From: an uncultured bacterium
GTDB lineage: Bacteria; Zixibacteria; MSB-5A5; CAIYYT01
Reading direction: 5' to 3'
DNA length: 39,028 nt
Assembly (NCBI GenBank): GCA_903930455.1
Contig: CAIYYT010000083.1
Coordinates: 1-39,028 of the forward strand
The number at the start of each line of letters is the position of its first letter. Within the stretch, counting starts at the first letter, position 1. The translations under genes were made by a program, and so were the position numbers. The notes under the pieces were generated by a model. The model made no database searches, was not told where the DNA came from, and saw nothing but the letters and a program-made list of their open reading frames with translations. Positions 27,013-34,194 of the stretch are shown here, in pieces.

Positions 27013-27972
27013 TCACCGTACCTTGTCGTGGCAGCCCGACTGATAGCAATCGGCAAAGAACTTGGTGTTCAACTGCGGGTCCAGAAACTTGCGGTTGTCA
27101 TCCGAGCCATGAATATCGCTGTGGCAATTGACACAAGCGACTTTGGCGCCCAGGCCGGAATGTGCCGTACGATGTGCGGGGGGAATACCATGGCATTGAA
27201 GACAGACGCCATTACCCGGTTGTGCCAGCAGACGATCGTTTGGGGAGCCGTGTGGGTTGTGGCATTCGGTACAACCACCGCCGTTGAACGAATAGGTCTC
27301 GGTCACCGGATGCTCAAACGCATGCGGGCCGGAATATTCGCTGTGGCAATTCTGACAGGTCCAGTCGATGCCGCGCGCCAGCATGGGGTCTTTGCGGTCG
27401 TCCGGAAAGTGACAACTGGAACAGCGAATGTTGTTGGTCACCAGCGGATGCGCCGACCTACTCTTGAATTGCACGACGACATCGGTGTGACAGGTGCCAC
27501 AAAAATCATCCTTGTCGTCTTTGACCAGCGATCTGGCTTTGTTGCCGTGCACTGTGTGACATGAAGTGCAGGCAAGCTGCGCGCGACCATGCGGGTCGGT
27601 GGTGAGCATCGTTGCTTGATGGTCATTCATGTGGCAGCCGCTGCAGATTTGAGCCTGTTTGGCAAGAGTAAGATTAGCGGGAACGACGATGTTGTCCTTG
27701 GTAGGATCCTCCAGATGCTTCTCCCAGCCCGGATGACAGGCAACGCAACCAACGATCACTTTCGCCATCTTGTCGTCGAGCATCGTTAGTTGGTGTGTTG
27801 ATCCTTTGAGATTATCTGCCGCCTCCGGATGACACTCCAGACACGCCGCTGACCGCGATATCAAGGAGTCTCGCGAGAGTGGGGGCGAAGCTGCCACCAA
27901 AGGGACAACCGCAAACAGGAGAAAAAAGAGCAACAGAGTCCTGGAGACTTGTGCACTTCCTTGTTTACTCAT
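27013..27972 (-). CDS. DmsE/MtrA-like decahaem c-type cytochrome
   Basis: 319 residues with a signal peptide (SRTLLLFFLLFAVVPLVAA). Ten canonical haem sites are present in order: CLECH, CVACH, CSGCH, CTSCH, CGTCH, CSSCH, CQNCH, CTECH, CLQCH, CVNCH. The C-terminus adds CYQSGCH, a CX4CH spacing. Size and number match the MtrA/DmsE family, which threads an outer-membrane barrel and carries electrons from the periplasm outward. First gene of a tight three-gene operon, with GAGG before the ATG. Upstream is a CRP/FNR-like half-palindrome. An inner-membrane quinol donor is not in the window. Confidence 0.93.
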   Translation of the reverse strand: MSKQGSAQVSRTLLLFFLLFAVVPLVAASPPLSRDSLISRSAACLECHPEAADNLKGSTHQLTMLDDKMAKVIVGCVACHPGWEKHLEDPTKDNIVVPANLTLAKQAQICSGCHMNDHQATMLTTDPHGRAQLACTSCHTVHGNKARSLVKDDKDDFCGTCHTDVVVQFKSRSAHPLVTNNIRCSSCHFPDDRKDPMLARGIDWTCQNCHSEYSGPHAFEHPVTETYSFNGGGCTECHNPHGSPNDRLLAQPGNGVCLQCHGIPPAHRTAHSGLGAKVACVNCHSDIHGSDDNRKFLDPQLNTKFFADCYQSGCHDKVR

Positions 27973-28314
27973 ATTGACCTCGTCACAGAGTTAGACAAAC
28001 GATTATTCGATGTGATTTAAGCCCTATCTGCCATAGGTGAAATGATTCACAAGAGTGAAACCATTTGCCCGAGTAAGTTAATACTCACTAATCACGGCGT
28101 CAAGCAAAAAGAAACAAAAAAGTACCGAGTATTACCAGATTCCGTGACAAAATTGCGTGGAATCGATAGGAATTAGAGTAATTAGACCGATCTTGGCTGA
28201 TTGCTCCCTTAATGAGTGCACACTCGCAAAAGTGGGTGACGGTAAACGACGGTCGGCCATATTGGCCGCCCTGGCGATGTTTGATGTCTGGGATCTGGCT
28301 GAAGAAACTCTCCG
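27973..28314. other. Intergenic region between cytochrome operon and ABC exporter
   Basis: 342 nt with no convincing gene. It contains the CRP/FNR-like dyad, a weak minus-strand promoter (TTGACG, 17 nt, TAACTT at 28103-28075), and a small palindrome GGCCATATTGGCC near 28255. The 79-aa plus ORF at 28157 mostly overlaps the permease end and shows no family features. Confidence 0.4.
28036..28051 (-). promoter_or_regulatory. CRP/FNR-like operator upstream of the cytochrome operon
   Basis: On the minus strand TGTGA-ATCATT-TCACC, nine of ten matches to the CRP-family TGTGA-N6-TCACA pattern. It is embedded in a triple repeat GTGAA/TTCAC/GTGAA (28037-28059). It lies about 64 nt before the ATG. Position relative to the transcription start cannot be fixed, since no strong promoter is visible. 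Regulation by a CRP/FNR-type factor is inferred. Confidence 0.4.
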
Positions 28315-29052
28315 CTATTCCCAGCGAAAGGTCTTGGCGGATACGACCAATCCAACCACCATCATGACCACAAGGACTGCTACTTCCTTGAGATGATCGC
28401 TCCAAGGTTCGCCGAGCCAGAGTCCGGTGAGGAGATTGACGACGTGAGTGAGCGGGAGGATTTGGCCATAGGTGCGAACCGCTTCCGGCAATACCCATTT
28501 GGGAATGGCTGCGCCCGAAAGAAACAGCATCGGATAGTAGAGCGCCATCGCCATGACCTGCGCACTGCGAGCGGTTCTGGCGATGCTTGCCAGCACAAAG
28601 CCCAACGCAAAGAAGCTGCAACTTGATAGCAGAAAACCGAGAATCACGGAGAGCACATTGCCATTGAAGCGCAGTCCGTACGTGATCTTCGCGGCGATGA
28701 GCAGAAGCACCATGCCGAGGGTGGTCATGATGAACAGTACGAGCACCTGCGACGTGAGTATGGCTGTTGGGGTCAAAGGCGTGGTGTGAAATCGGCGCAA
28801 AACACCCAACTCGCGGGCCGCCGAGATCGAGATCGTCAGCGACACTAACCCGGTTGTGGCGATGATCATTGCCGTGTACGCCGGTACGGACAAGTCAACG
28901 ATGCCGAGGCCGGAGTATTGCGGCTTGTTGCCGAAGACGCCGCCGAAGATAAAGAGCATCATCAGGGGGAAGACGAGTGTAAAGAAAGCTGCCGACGGTT
29001 CGCGCAGGAAGAGTTTGAACTCGATAGAAGCCAGTTTCCAGAATCCGCGCAT
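28315..29052 (-). CDS. ABC-2 type transporter permease
   Basis: 245 residues with six hydrophobic segments and the ABC-2 layout: an N-terminal cytoplasmic helix (FWKLASIEFKLFLREPSAAF), then RELGVLRRFHTTPLTPTAIL after the second membrane segment, and PMLFLSGAAIPKWVLPEAV before the last. Forms the membrane part of an exporter with the ATPase that ends 4 nt upstream; AAGGA lies within that gene. Substrate unknown; drug, lipid or polysaccharide export are the usual roles. No cassette partners beyond these two. Confidence 0.92.
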   Translation of the reverse strand: MRGFWKLASIEFKLFLREPSAAFFTLVFPLMMLFIFGGVFGNKPQYSGLGIVDLSVPAYTAMIIATTGLVSLTISISAARELGVLRRFHTTPLTPTAILTSQVLVLFIMTTLGMVLLLIAAKITYGLRFNGNVLSVILGFLLSSCSFFALGFVLASIARTARSAQVMAMALYYPMLFLSGAAIPKWVLPEAVRTYGQILPLTHVVNLLTGLWLGEPWSDHLKEVAVLVVMMVVGLVVSAKTFRWE

Positions 29053-29056
29053 TGTG

Positions 29057-29977
29057 TCAATCCTTCATTTCGTGGCCGGTCACAGCCAGAAAAACGTCTT
29101 CGAGATTCGGTTGTTCGGTGCGTAAGTCGGAAAAACGTATCCCCTCTTTTGCCAGAGCTGTGACGACTTCAACAACTAGCATCTCGCCCTTGCCCTGGAC
29201 CAAAACGCGGTCGCCGTTCTGCTCGACGAGAGTGACTCCCGACAAGCTGCGGCAACAGGCGATGTCGTGCGGCTCTTTCAGCGTAAACACGACCCGGCTT
29301 TCGACACCGAGCGATTGAATCAGATTCTCCGGCGTGTCGAGAGCGATGATTCTACCCTTGTCCATGATGGCTACGCGGTCGCAGAGACGTTCGGCTTCGT
29401 CCATAAAATGGGTTGTGAGGAAGATCGTCTTGCCATCGTCACGCACCGAGCGAATTAGGTCCCACATGGCACGGCGCGCCTGCGGGTCGAGGCCGGTGGT
29501 GAGTTCATCGAAGAAGACCAACTGTGGGTCGTTGATCAGAGCCAGTGCGATTTGCAGCCGCTGTTTCTGGCCGCCGGAAAGACGGGCGAAAGCAGCGTTG
29601 CGCTTTTCGGTCAGACCCAATTGCTCGAGCAGTTTTTCCCAGTCGAGTGGTGATTCGTAAAACGAGGCAAACAGATCGAGCGCTTCCCAGACCTTAAGAC
29701 GTGGCTGCAATTGTGATTCCTGCAATTGCACACCGACTTTGCGCCTGATGTCGTGGATCTCCTTCTGTGGATCAGCGCCAAACACACGGATCGAACCACG
29801 ATCCTGTTGTCGCAAACCCTCGATGCATTCGATGGACGTGGTCTTGCCGGCGCCATTGGTACCGACCATGCCGAAGATTTCCCCTTGGTAGACTTCAAAG
29901 GATACATCGTCCACCGCAACGGTAGGACCATAGACCTTACGCAGGTGCTCGACTTGGATGACGGGTTCACTCACCAT
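29057..29977 (-). CDS. ABC transporter ATP-binding protein
   Basis: 306 residues. Walker A is GTNGAGKTTS, Q-loop VGVQLQESQL, signature LSGGQKQR, Walker B LVFFDELTTGLDP and H-loop TTH. The region after about residue 225 is the short C-terminal extension typical of drug/CcmA-like exporters. Pairs with the downstream permease. The start ATG is followed directly by a GTG, and no Shine-Dalgarno sequence is visible. A TATATT lies just upstream, so a very short leader is possible. Confidence 0.95.
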   Translation of the reverse strand: MVSEPVIQVEHLRKVYGPTVAVDDVSFEVYQGEIFGMVGTNGAGKTTSIECIEGLRQQDRGSIRVFGADPQKEIHDIRRKVGVQLQESQLQPRLKVWEALDLFASFYESPLDWEKLLEQLGLTEKRNAAFARLSGGQKQRLQIALALINDPQLVFFDELTTGLDPQARRAMWDLIRSVRDDGKTIFLTTHFMDEAERLCDRVAIMDKGRIIALDTPENLIQSLGVESRVVFTLKEPHDIACCRSLSGVTLVEQNGDRVLVQGKGEMLVVEVVTALAKEGIRFSDLRTEQPNLEDVFLAVTGHEMKD

Positions 29978-30073
29978 TTTGAATATACGTATTGCTTTTG
30001 TAATAGTTACCGAAACCGCAATGCTCCCTGCCCCTAAGATTGACGTAGTTGATGGCTGGTTACAATTGAGGAG

Positions 30074-31717
30074 CTACAGTTCCCGTTGCAGCAGCATCAG
30101 AGTAATATCGTCGCTACGGGGGGCGTCGCCGACGAAGTTGGAGACGTCGTTGATCAGGGCAGTCGCGAAAACATCAGGGGGTTCGGCACGATGGTCGACG
30201 GTGAATTTTTCGAGGCGTTCGTCGGAGTAGAAATCTTCAGTGCCATTGATTGCTTCGGGAATGCCATCGGTAAAAGCCAACAAACGATCGCCAGCAGCAA
30301 GCGTGACAGTCCGAGATTCCCAACCTACACCATCAAACACGCCGATCGGCATGCCAGTGGCTTCGATATATTCGATTGTGCCGTCGCTGCGCACCAAGAG
30401 CGGCGAATTGTGGCCGGCATTGACATACGTGAGTGTGTGGTTATTAGCATCGAGCACCGCCAGAAAGAGAGTCGCAAAATCGCCGGAGCGGCTGGAGCCA
30501 TGCAGTTGTTCGTTGACCCTCGTTGTCGCTTCGGCAACATCGAAATCGAAATTGCCCCGCAACATGCGAAACGCCGACAAAATGTTGGACGCCAACAGCG
30601 CGGCGCCCATGCCTTTGCCGGAGACATCGGCCAGCAGGATCAGCACTCGGCCATCTCGCAGTAGAGCGGCGTCATAAAGATCCCCACCAACCATTTTGCA
30701 CTGCATCTGGAACGCATGGAAAGCGTACCCGGGAACCACTGGCAGCACCTTGGGCATCAGTTCCTCCTGAATCTGCGAGGCAATGCGCAGCTCGGATTCA
30801 AGAGCTTCTTTCTCCTGACGCTCTTTAAGCAGACCTTGGTTGATGATCTTAGCGGCAAGGATATTGCCAAAGGTGGCTGTGATTTTGAGAGACTCCTCGT
30901 CAAAACGTTGCCACGGGTCGGCCGTATCGGCATAGAGAATTCCCAGCACCTTTTGTTCATTGATCAATGGCACGGCCATGGCCGAACGAATTCCGGAGAC
31001 GACAATTGATTCCTGTTTGGCGAAGCGTTCATCAGAGATCAAATCGGAAAAGAGTACGGCCATTTTTTTATCGAGTACTTCTCGCACGATAGAACGTGGG
31101 ATCGCAAACGAATCGGAACCCTTCTGATCGGACAACCGGTAAGTCGCCAAAGTGAGGGTCTCGCTCCCTTCACGCGCCAAAAACACTGCGGCACGCTCGG
31201 CATGCACGATATCCTGCAGCAGAGCAAGGGATTCACTGAACATTTCATCAGCGCTCTGCGGCAAGATTAGCATTTTGGCCATGTCAGAAATCGCCTTGAA
31301 AATCCTCGGGTTGGTGTAGTCCTTCAGCGCCAACGGCTGCAGGGCTTCATCAATCGGCAGCGAGGACATTGACGTGTGGCTCTCGGCCTCATCAGTCACG
31401 GCAACTACCGGTTCAGGAATGGCTGTCTCGCTTGATGAGATCAAGAAACCAACGGTGCCAAAGGTGATCGCATCCCCGACCTTGACATCAACCGAGCCGG
31501 TGATCTTGCGATCATTGACCAGCGTGCCGTTAAGGCTGGCCAGATCAGTGAGCCGAATCTTGCCGTTTGCGGCAATATCAAGCTGCGCGTGCCGTCGCGA
31601 CACGGTGACATCATTGACCATCAAATCGGCAGGGGGAACCCGTCCGATGACATAGGTACCGGGTTGGAGTTGCCAATCGTGGCGATTGCCGTGCTGTGGA
31701 CTTGATAAGCGATACAT
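30074..31717 (-). CDS. FHA-GAF-PP2C (SpoIIE/RsbU-like) serine/threonine phosphatase
   Basis: 547 residues, three domains. The FHA domain (about 15-95) has IGR and VSRRHAQ phosphothreonine-binding motifs and LNGTLVND. The GAF domain (about 150-310) includes SAMAVPLINEQKVLGILYAD. A helical linker (ALESELRIASQIQEELMPK) leads to the SpoIIE-type PP2C domain (about 335-547) with metal-binding GGDLYD, ADVSGKGMGAALLA and AFTDGIPEAING. A cytoplasmic protein likely dephosphorylating an anti-sigma antagonist or another phosphoprotein in response to a ligand. No such partner is adjacent. Alone between the ABC operon and a membrane-protein gene. Confidence 0.93.
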   Translation of the reverse strand: MYRLSSPQHGNRHDWQLQPGTYVIGRVPPADLMVNDVTVSRRHAQLDIAANGKIRLTDLASLNGTLVNDRKITGSVDVKVGDAITFGTVGFLISSSETAIPEPVVAVTDEAESHTSMSSLPIDEALQPLALKDYTNPRIFKAISDMAKMLILPQSADEMFSESLALLQDIVHAERAAVFLAREGSETLTLATYRLSDQKGSDSFAIPRSIVREVLDKKMAVLFSDLISDERFAKQESIVVSGIRSAMAVPLINEQKVLGILYADTADPWQRFDEESLKITATFGNILAAKIINQGLLKERQEKEALESELRIASQIQEELMPKVLPVVPGYAFHAFQMQCKMVGGDLYDAALLRDGRVLILLADVSGKGMGAALLASNILSAFRMLRGNFDFDVAEATTRVNEQLHGSSRSGDFATLFLAVLDANNHTLTYVNAGHNSPLLVRSDGTIEYIEATGMPIGVFDGVGWESRTVTLAAGDRLLAFTDGIPEAINGTEDFYSDERLEKFTVDHRAEPPDVFATALINDVSNFVGDAPRSDDITLMLLQREL

Positions 31718-31752
31718 CTTCAGGATTCTACGTTATTAACCATCGATTTCGT

Positions 31753-32235
31753 TTAACCAACTTGCTTTCGAGTTCTGCTCATATACTTCATCGGCAAAGC
31801 TCGGGACACTCCTTTGAGATGTCGCCACGTCACGCCGAGAATGGCCAACAAGTATCCGAACAGAGTGCCGTAACCGCCCATGTGGATTTTGAGATGAACA
31901 CTTTCGGGACCGAGGCGGAAAAAAAGTATTCTCTTGCCACCTGCGATCGCAACACAACCATAGATGATAACTCCCCAGGCAATGACTGTTGCGGCAATTG
32001 TGACCGGCTTGAGCAAAGCGAGGCGCTTCAGTTTGCGAAACAGGAAGAACGCTCCGAAGATCGCCAGGGACATTAGCAGAACAATCCAATAGATGCCGCC
32101 AAAATCCAACCCAGAGTAGCTTGACCTACCGAGGCACGAAATTTGAATCCAAGGCAGAAAGAAGCTGATAAATGCAATGGCGGCTCCAGCGGGAGTGAGG
32201 AATATCAGGCGATTGTCAGCATCCTTGTTGTCCAT
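31753..32235 (-). CDS. Hypothetical four-helix membrane protein
   Basis: 160 residues with about four membrane segments (AAIAFISFFLPWIQISCLG; WIVLLMSLAIFGAFFLF; VTIAATVIAWGVIIYGCVAI; GTLFGYLLAILGVTW). The first helix followed by a short Cys-Leu-Gly loop resembles small inner-membrane proteins of unknown function. No named family recognised. 35 nt upstream of the phosphatase gene on the same strand, possibly cotranscribed. No clear ribosome site. Confidence 0.65.
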   Translation of the reverse strand: MDNKDADNRLIFLTPAGAAIAFISFFLPWIQISCLGRSSYSGLDFGGIYWIVLLMSLAIFGAFFLFRKLKRLALLKPVTIAATVIAWGVIIYGCVAIAGGKRILFFRLGPESVHLKIHMGGYGTLFGYLLAILGVTWRHLKGVSRALPMKYMSRTRKQVG

Positions 32236-32314
32236 ACAGGCGAGTAATAAGCGGATTTGTGGATGGATGTCAAGGGAAGCAATTTGTGCGCAGCCTGCAT
32301 GGACTGTCGGAGAA

Positions 32315-32686
32315 TCACGACTTCGGGCGGTTGACCTGCCTTATCAACTTCCCTACGCCTGACCATTTTACCCACCGTTTTTCCGAGAGCAACATTGAAA
32401 TTACGATGATCGGAATTACGACATAAGCTCCGCCGATGCAGATGCCGACGATCGCTTTGGTCTCGGGCGCCCAAGGCATAAAGAGCAGGAGCGCTATCGG
32501 GATTAGCAGGAAACCGCAACCAAGCACAACCACAAAGAAGAACAGCAGCATCACCGCGATGACAAAGCGCCGAGTGCCCTGAAGTACTTTCAAGTAAGCG
32601 ATGGCTGCTTCAATTTTAAGCAGGTCCACAATAGTCCGGACATAGGATTCGAACAAGTCTCTGACAAAATTCGGGATAGAAATCAT
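32315..32686 (-). CDS. YqjE/phage-holin-like family membrane protein
   Basis: 123 residues. An N-terminal amphipathic helix (FVRDLFESYVRTIVDLLKIE) is followed by two membrane helices (FVIAVMLLFFFVVVLGCGFL; VGICIGGAYVVIPIIVIS) and a basic tail. This is the layout of the YqjE/holin-3 superfamily of small stress-associated membrane proteins. It directly follows the YqjD-like gene, as in E. coli yqjD-yqjE, with a strong hairpin in the 67-nt gap. Confidence 0.7.
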   Translation of the reverse strand: MISIPNFVRDLFESYVRTIVDLLKIEAAIAYLKVLQGTRRFVIAVMLLFFFVVVLGCGFLLIPIALLLFMPWAPETKAIVGICIGGAYVVIPIIVISMLLSEKRWVKWSGVGKLIRQVNRPKS

Positions 32687-32709
32687 CTTATTCTCTCATT
32701 GGGATTCAA

Positions 32710-32737
32710 GAACGGCGGATGACTCCATCCGCCGTTC
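32710..32737 (-). other. Perfect 12-bp hairpin between the YqjD- and YqjE-like genes
   Basis: GAACGGCGGATG pairs perfectly with CATCCGCCGTTC around a 4-nt loop. No T-run follows on either strand, so it is probably an mRNA processing or stabilising hairpin or a partial attenuator rather than a full terminator. Confidence 0.55.
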
Positions 32738-32753
32738 ACAAATCGGTTGCGAC

Positions 32754-33068
32754 CTAGCACTTCTTTGATCTACCCAGGAAATAGCCGAGAATCAAAAATC
32801 CCAGCGCCGTGCCGCCGAGATACGGCCACGGATTTTTGTGAACGCTTTCATCAACCTCGGACGCCAATTCCTTGGCTTTCTCCGTGCCACGGTGATAGGT
32901 CTCGACAACATCATGTTGCAGTTTGCCGGCAACACCGCCGATGGCCGAACGCAATTCACCATACTTGTTCGAGACTATTCCTTGCAGTTCCACTTTCTTG
33001 TCGCGCGCCACTTCATTGAGCAATTCGAGCGCTTCATTGATCCGCTTGTCATCAAATCTGTCCGTCAT
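32754..33068 (-). CDS. YqjD/ElaB (DUF883)-like ribosome-associated membrane protein
   Basis: 104 residues from ATG 33068, which has AGGAGG 6 nt upstream; the track start at 33104 is too early. A long amphipathic helix (RINEALELLNEVARDKKVEL; VETYHRGTEKAKELASEVDE) precedes NPWPYLGGTALGFLILGYFLG and a short basic tail RSKK. The charged helix plus C-terminal membrane helix with a P-[YF]-x-G entry is typical of the DUF883/YqjD family, which in E. coli tethers ribosomes in stationary phase. Neighbour is the YqjE-like gene. Confidence 0.75.
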   Translation of the reverse strand: MTDRFDDKRINEALELLNEVARDKKVELQGIVSNKYGELRSAIGGVAGKLQHDVVETYHRGTEKAKELASEVDESVHKNPWPYLGGTALGFLILGYFLGRSKKC

Positions 33069-33420
33069 GGTTCCCTCCTGTATACTTCTATGTTCGTCAA
33101 TCATCCGTTTATTATTTACTTCCTATACTATATACACCCAGGGATACGCCGAAAAGCAAGAAAAGTTTTAAGGGGGATAGGTGGAGGAGTGCCACGACGG
33201 AGAAGAGATTGCCCTCGCGGGAGATTCAAAAACCTGTGGGAGGGATCTTGGTTACAAAATTACCGAGTTTTTCAATATGTGATTGCGTCAAGACAATAAG
33301 ATCGATACCTAATGCTTTGATGCTGTCCTAATCCCCTGAGTCAAACGGACAACTCGGCGCGGGCGCCAGATTTTACCTGCTGCCGGTAAGCATTGTGGAA
33401 ATGTCGGGGAGGCGATCACG
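33069..33420. other. Intergenic region upstream of the RecQ-like gene
   Basis: 352 nt without a recognisable gene. Toward the minus gene it holds AT-rich sequence (TATATAGTATA, minus strand) that may contain its -10. A weak plus promoter TTGCGT, 17 nt, TACCTA begins near 33283. A GC-rich GGCGCGGGCGCC lies near 33356. No repeat or tRNA was found that would mark a module boundary. Confidence 0.4.
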
Positions 33421-34122
33421 ATGAACGGTGATGCGTATGAACATGCCCTGAAGCTATTGCGTTTGGCACTGGGCGACTCTCAAGCTTTGTTTCGTGAAGG
33501 ACAATGGGAAGCGATCTTCCAACTGGTTTATCGCAAGTCTCGACTGCTGGTGGTGGAGCGCACCGGCTGGGGGAAAAGCATCGTCTATTTTCTGGCAACG
33601 CGTTTGTTGCGGGACGATGGCAGTGGCGCCACGATACTCGTCTCTCCTCTGTTAGCGCTAATGCGTAACCAGATTCTGGCGGCGGAACGGATGGGTCTGC
33701 GAGCCGCTACAATCAATTCGAGCAATGTTGACGAATGGGGTCAAGTGCAGCAGGAACTGGCTGCCGGCAGAATTGATATCCTGCTGGTCTCCCCGGAGCG
33801 CCTTGCCAATGACAGCTTTTGCATACGGGTGCTGGCGCCACTGGCAAGCAAGGCGGGTCTTTTTGTTGTCGACGAGGCGCATTGTATATCGGATTGGGGG
33901 CATGACTTTCGACCCGATTATCGACGGATTCAGCAAGTGCTAAAAGCTATGCCGCTGAGTATTCCGATTTTGGCAACAACGGCAACGGCCAACAACCGGG
34001 TGGTAGAGGACATAATCACTCAGTTGGCATCCGGTCTGGTGATCCAACGCGGGCCCCTGGAACGTGAAAGCCTTCGTCTGCAAAACATTGTTCTTCCCAG
34101 TCAGGCGATGCGTTTGGCATAG
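33421..34122 (+). CDS. recQ: RecQ-like DEAH helicase, N-terminal part (interrupted by amber codon)
   Basis: 233 residues ending at TAG 34120-34122. Motifs: Walker A VERTGWGKSIVYFLATRLLR, motif Ia SPLLALMRNQ, DEAH box VVDEAHCISDWGHDFRPDYR, and motif III ATTATANN. The same frame stays open after the TAG (LAEHLPPLPGSGIIYTLT) directly into helicase motif IV. The full gene is therefore 33421-35514 (697 codons) with one nonsense codon, most simply TGG to TAG (AMRLA-W-LAEHL). ATG has GGGGAGG upstream. First gene of a helicase/DprA module. Either inactivated, read through, or a consensus error. Confidence 0.88.
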   Translation: MNGDAYEHALKLLRLALGDSQALFREGQWEAIFQLVYRKSRLLVVERTGWGKSIVYFLATRLLRDDGSGATILVSPLLALMRNQILAAERMGLRAATINSSNVDEWGQVQQELAAGRIDILLVSPERLANDSFCIRVLAPLASKAGLFVVDEAHCISDWGHDFRPDYRRIQQVLKAMPLSIPILATTATANNRVVEDIITQLASGLVIQRGPLERESLRLQNIVLPSQAMRLA

Positions 34123-34194
34123 CTCGCCGAGCACCTACCGCCGCTCCCCGGTAGCGGTATCATCTATACGCTTACGATCGAGGATGCTCGCCGG

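Noticed and set aside
28157-28396. 79-aa plus-strand ORF beside the ABC exporter
   Set aside because: One third overlaps the permease 3' end in antisense; low-complexity tail and no family features.
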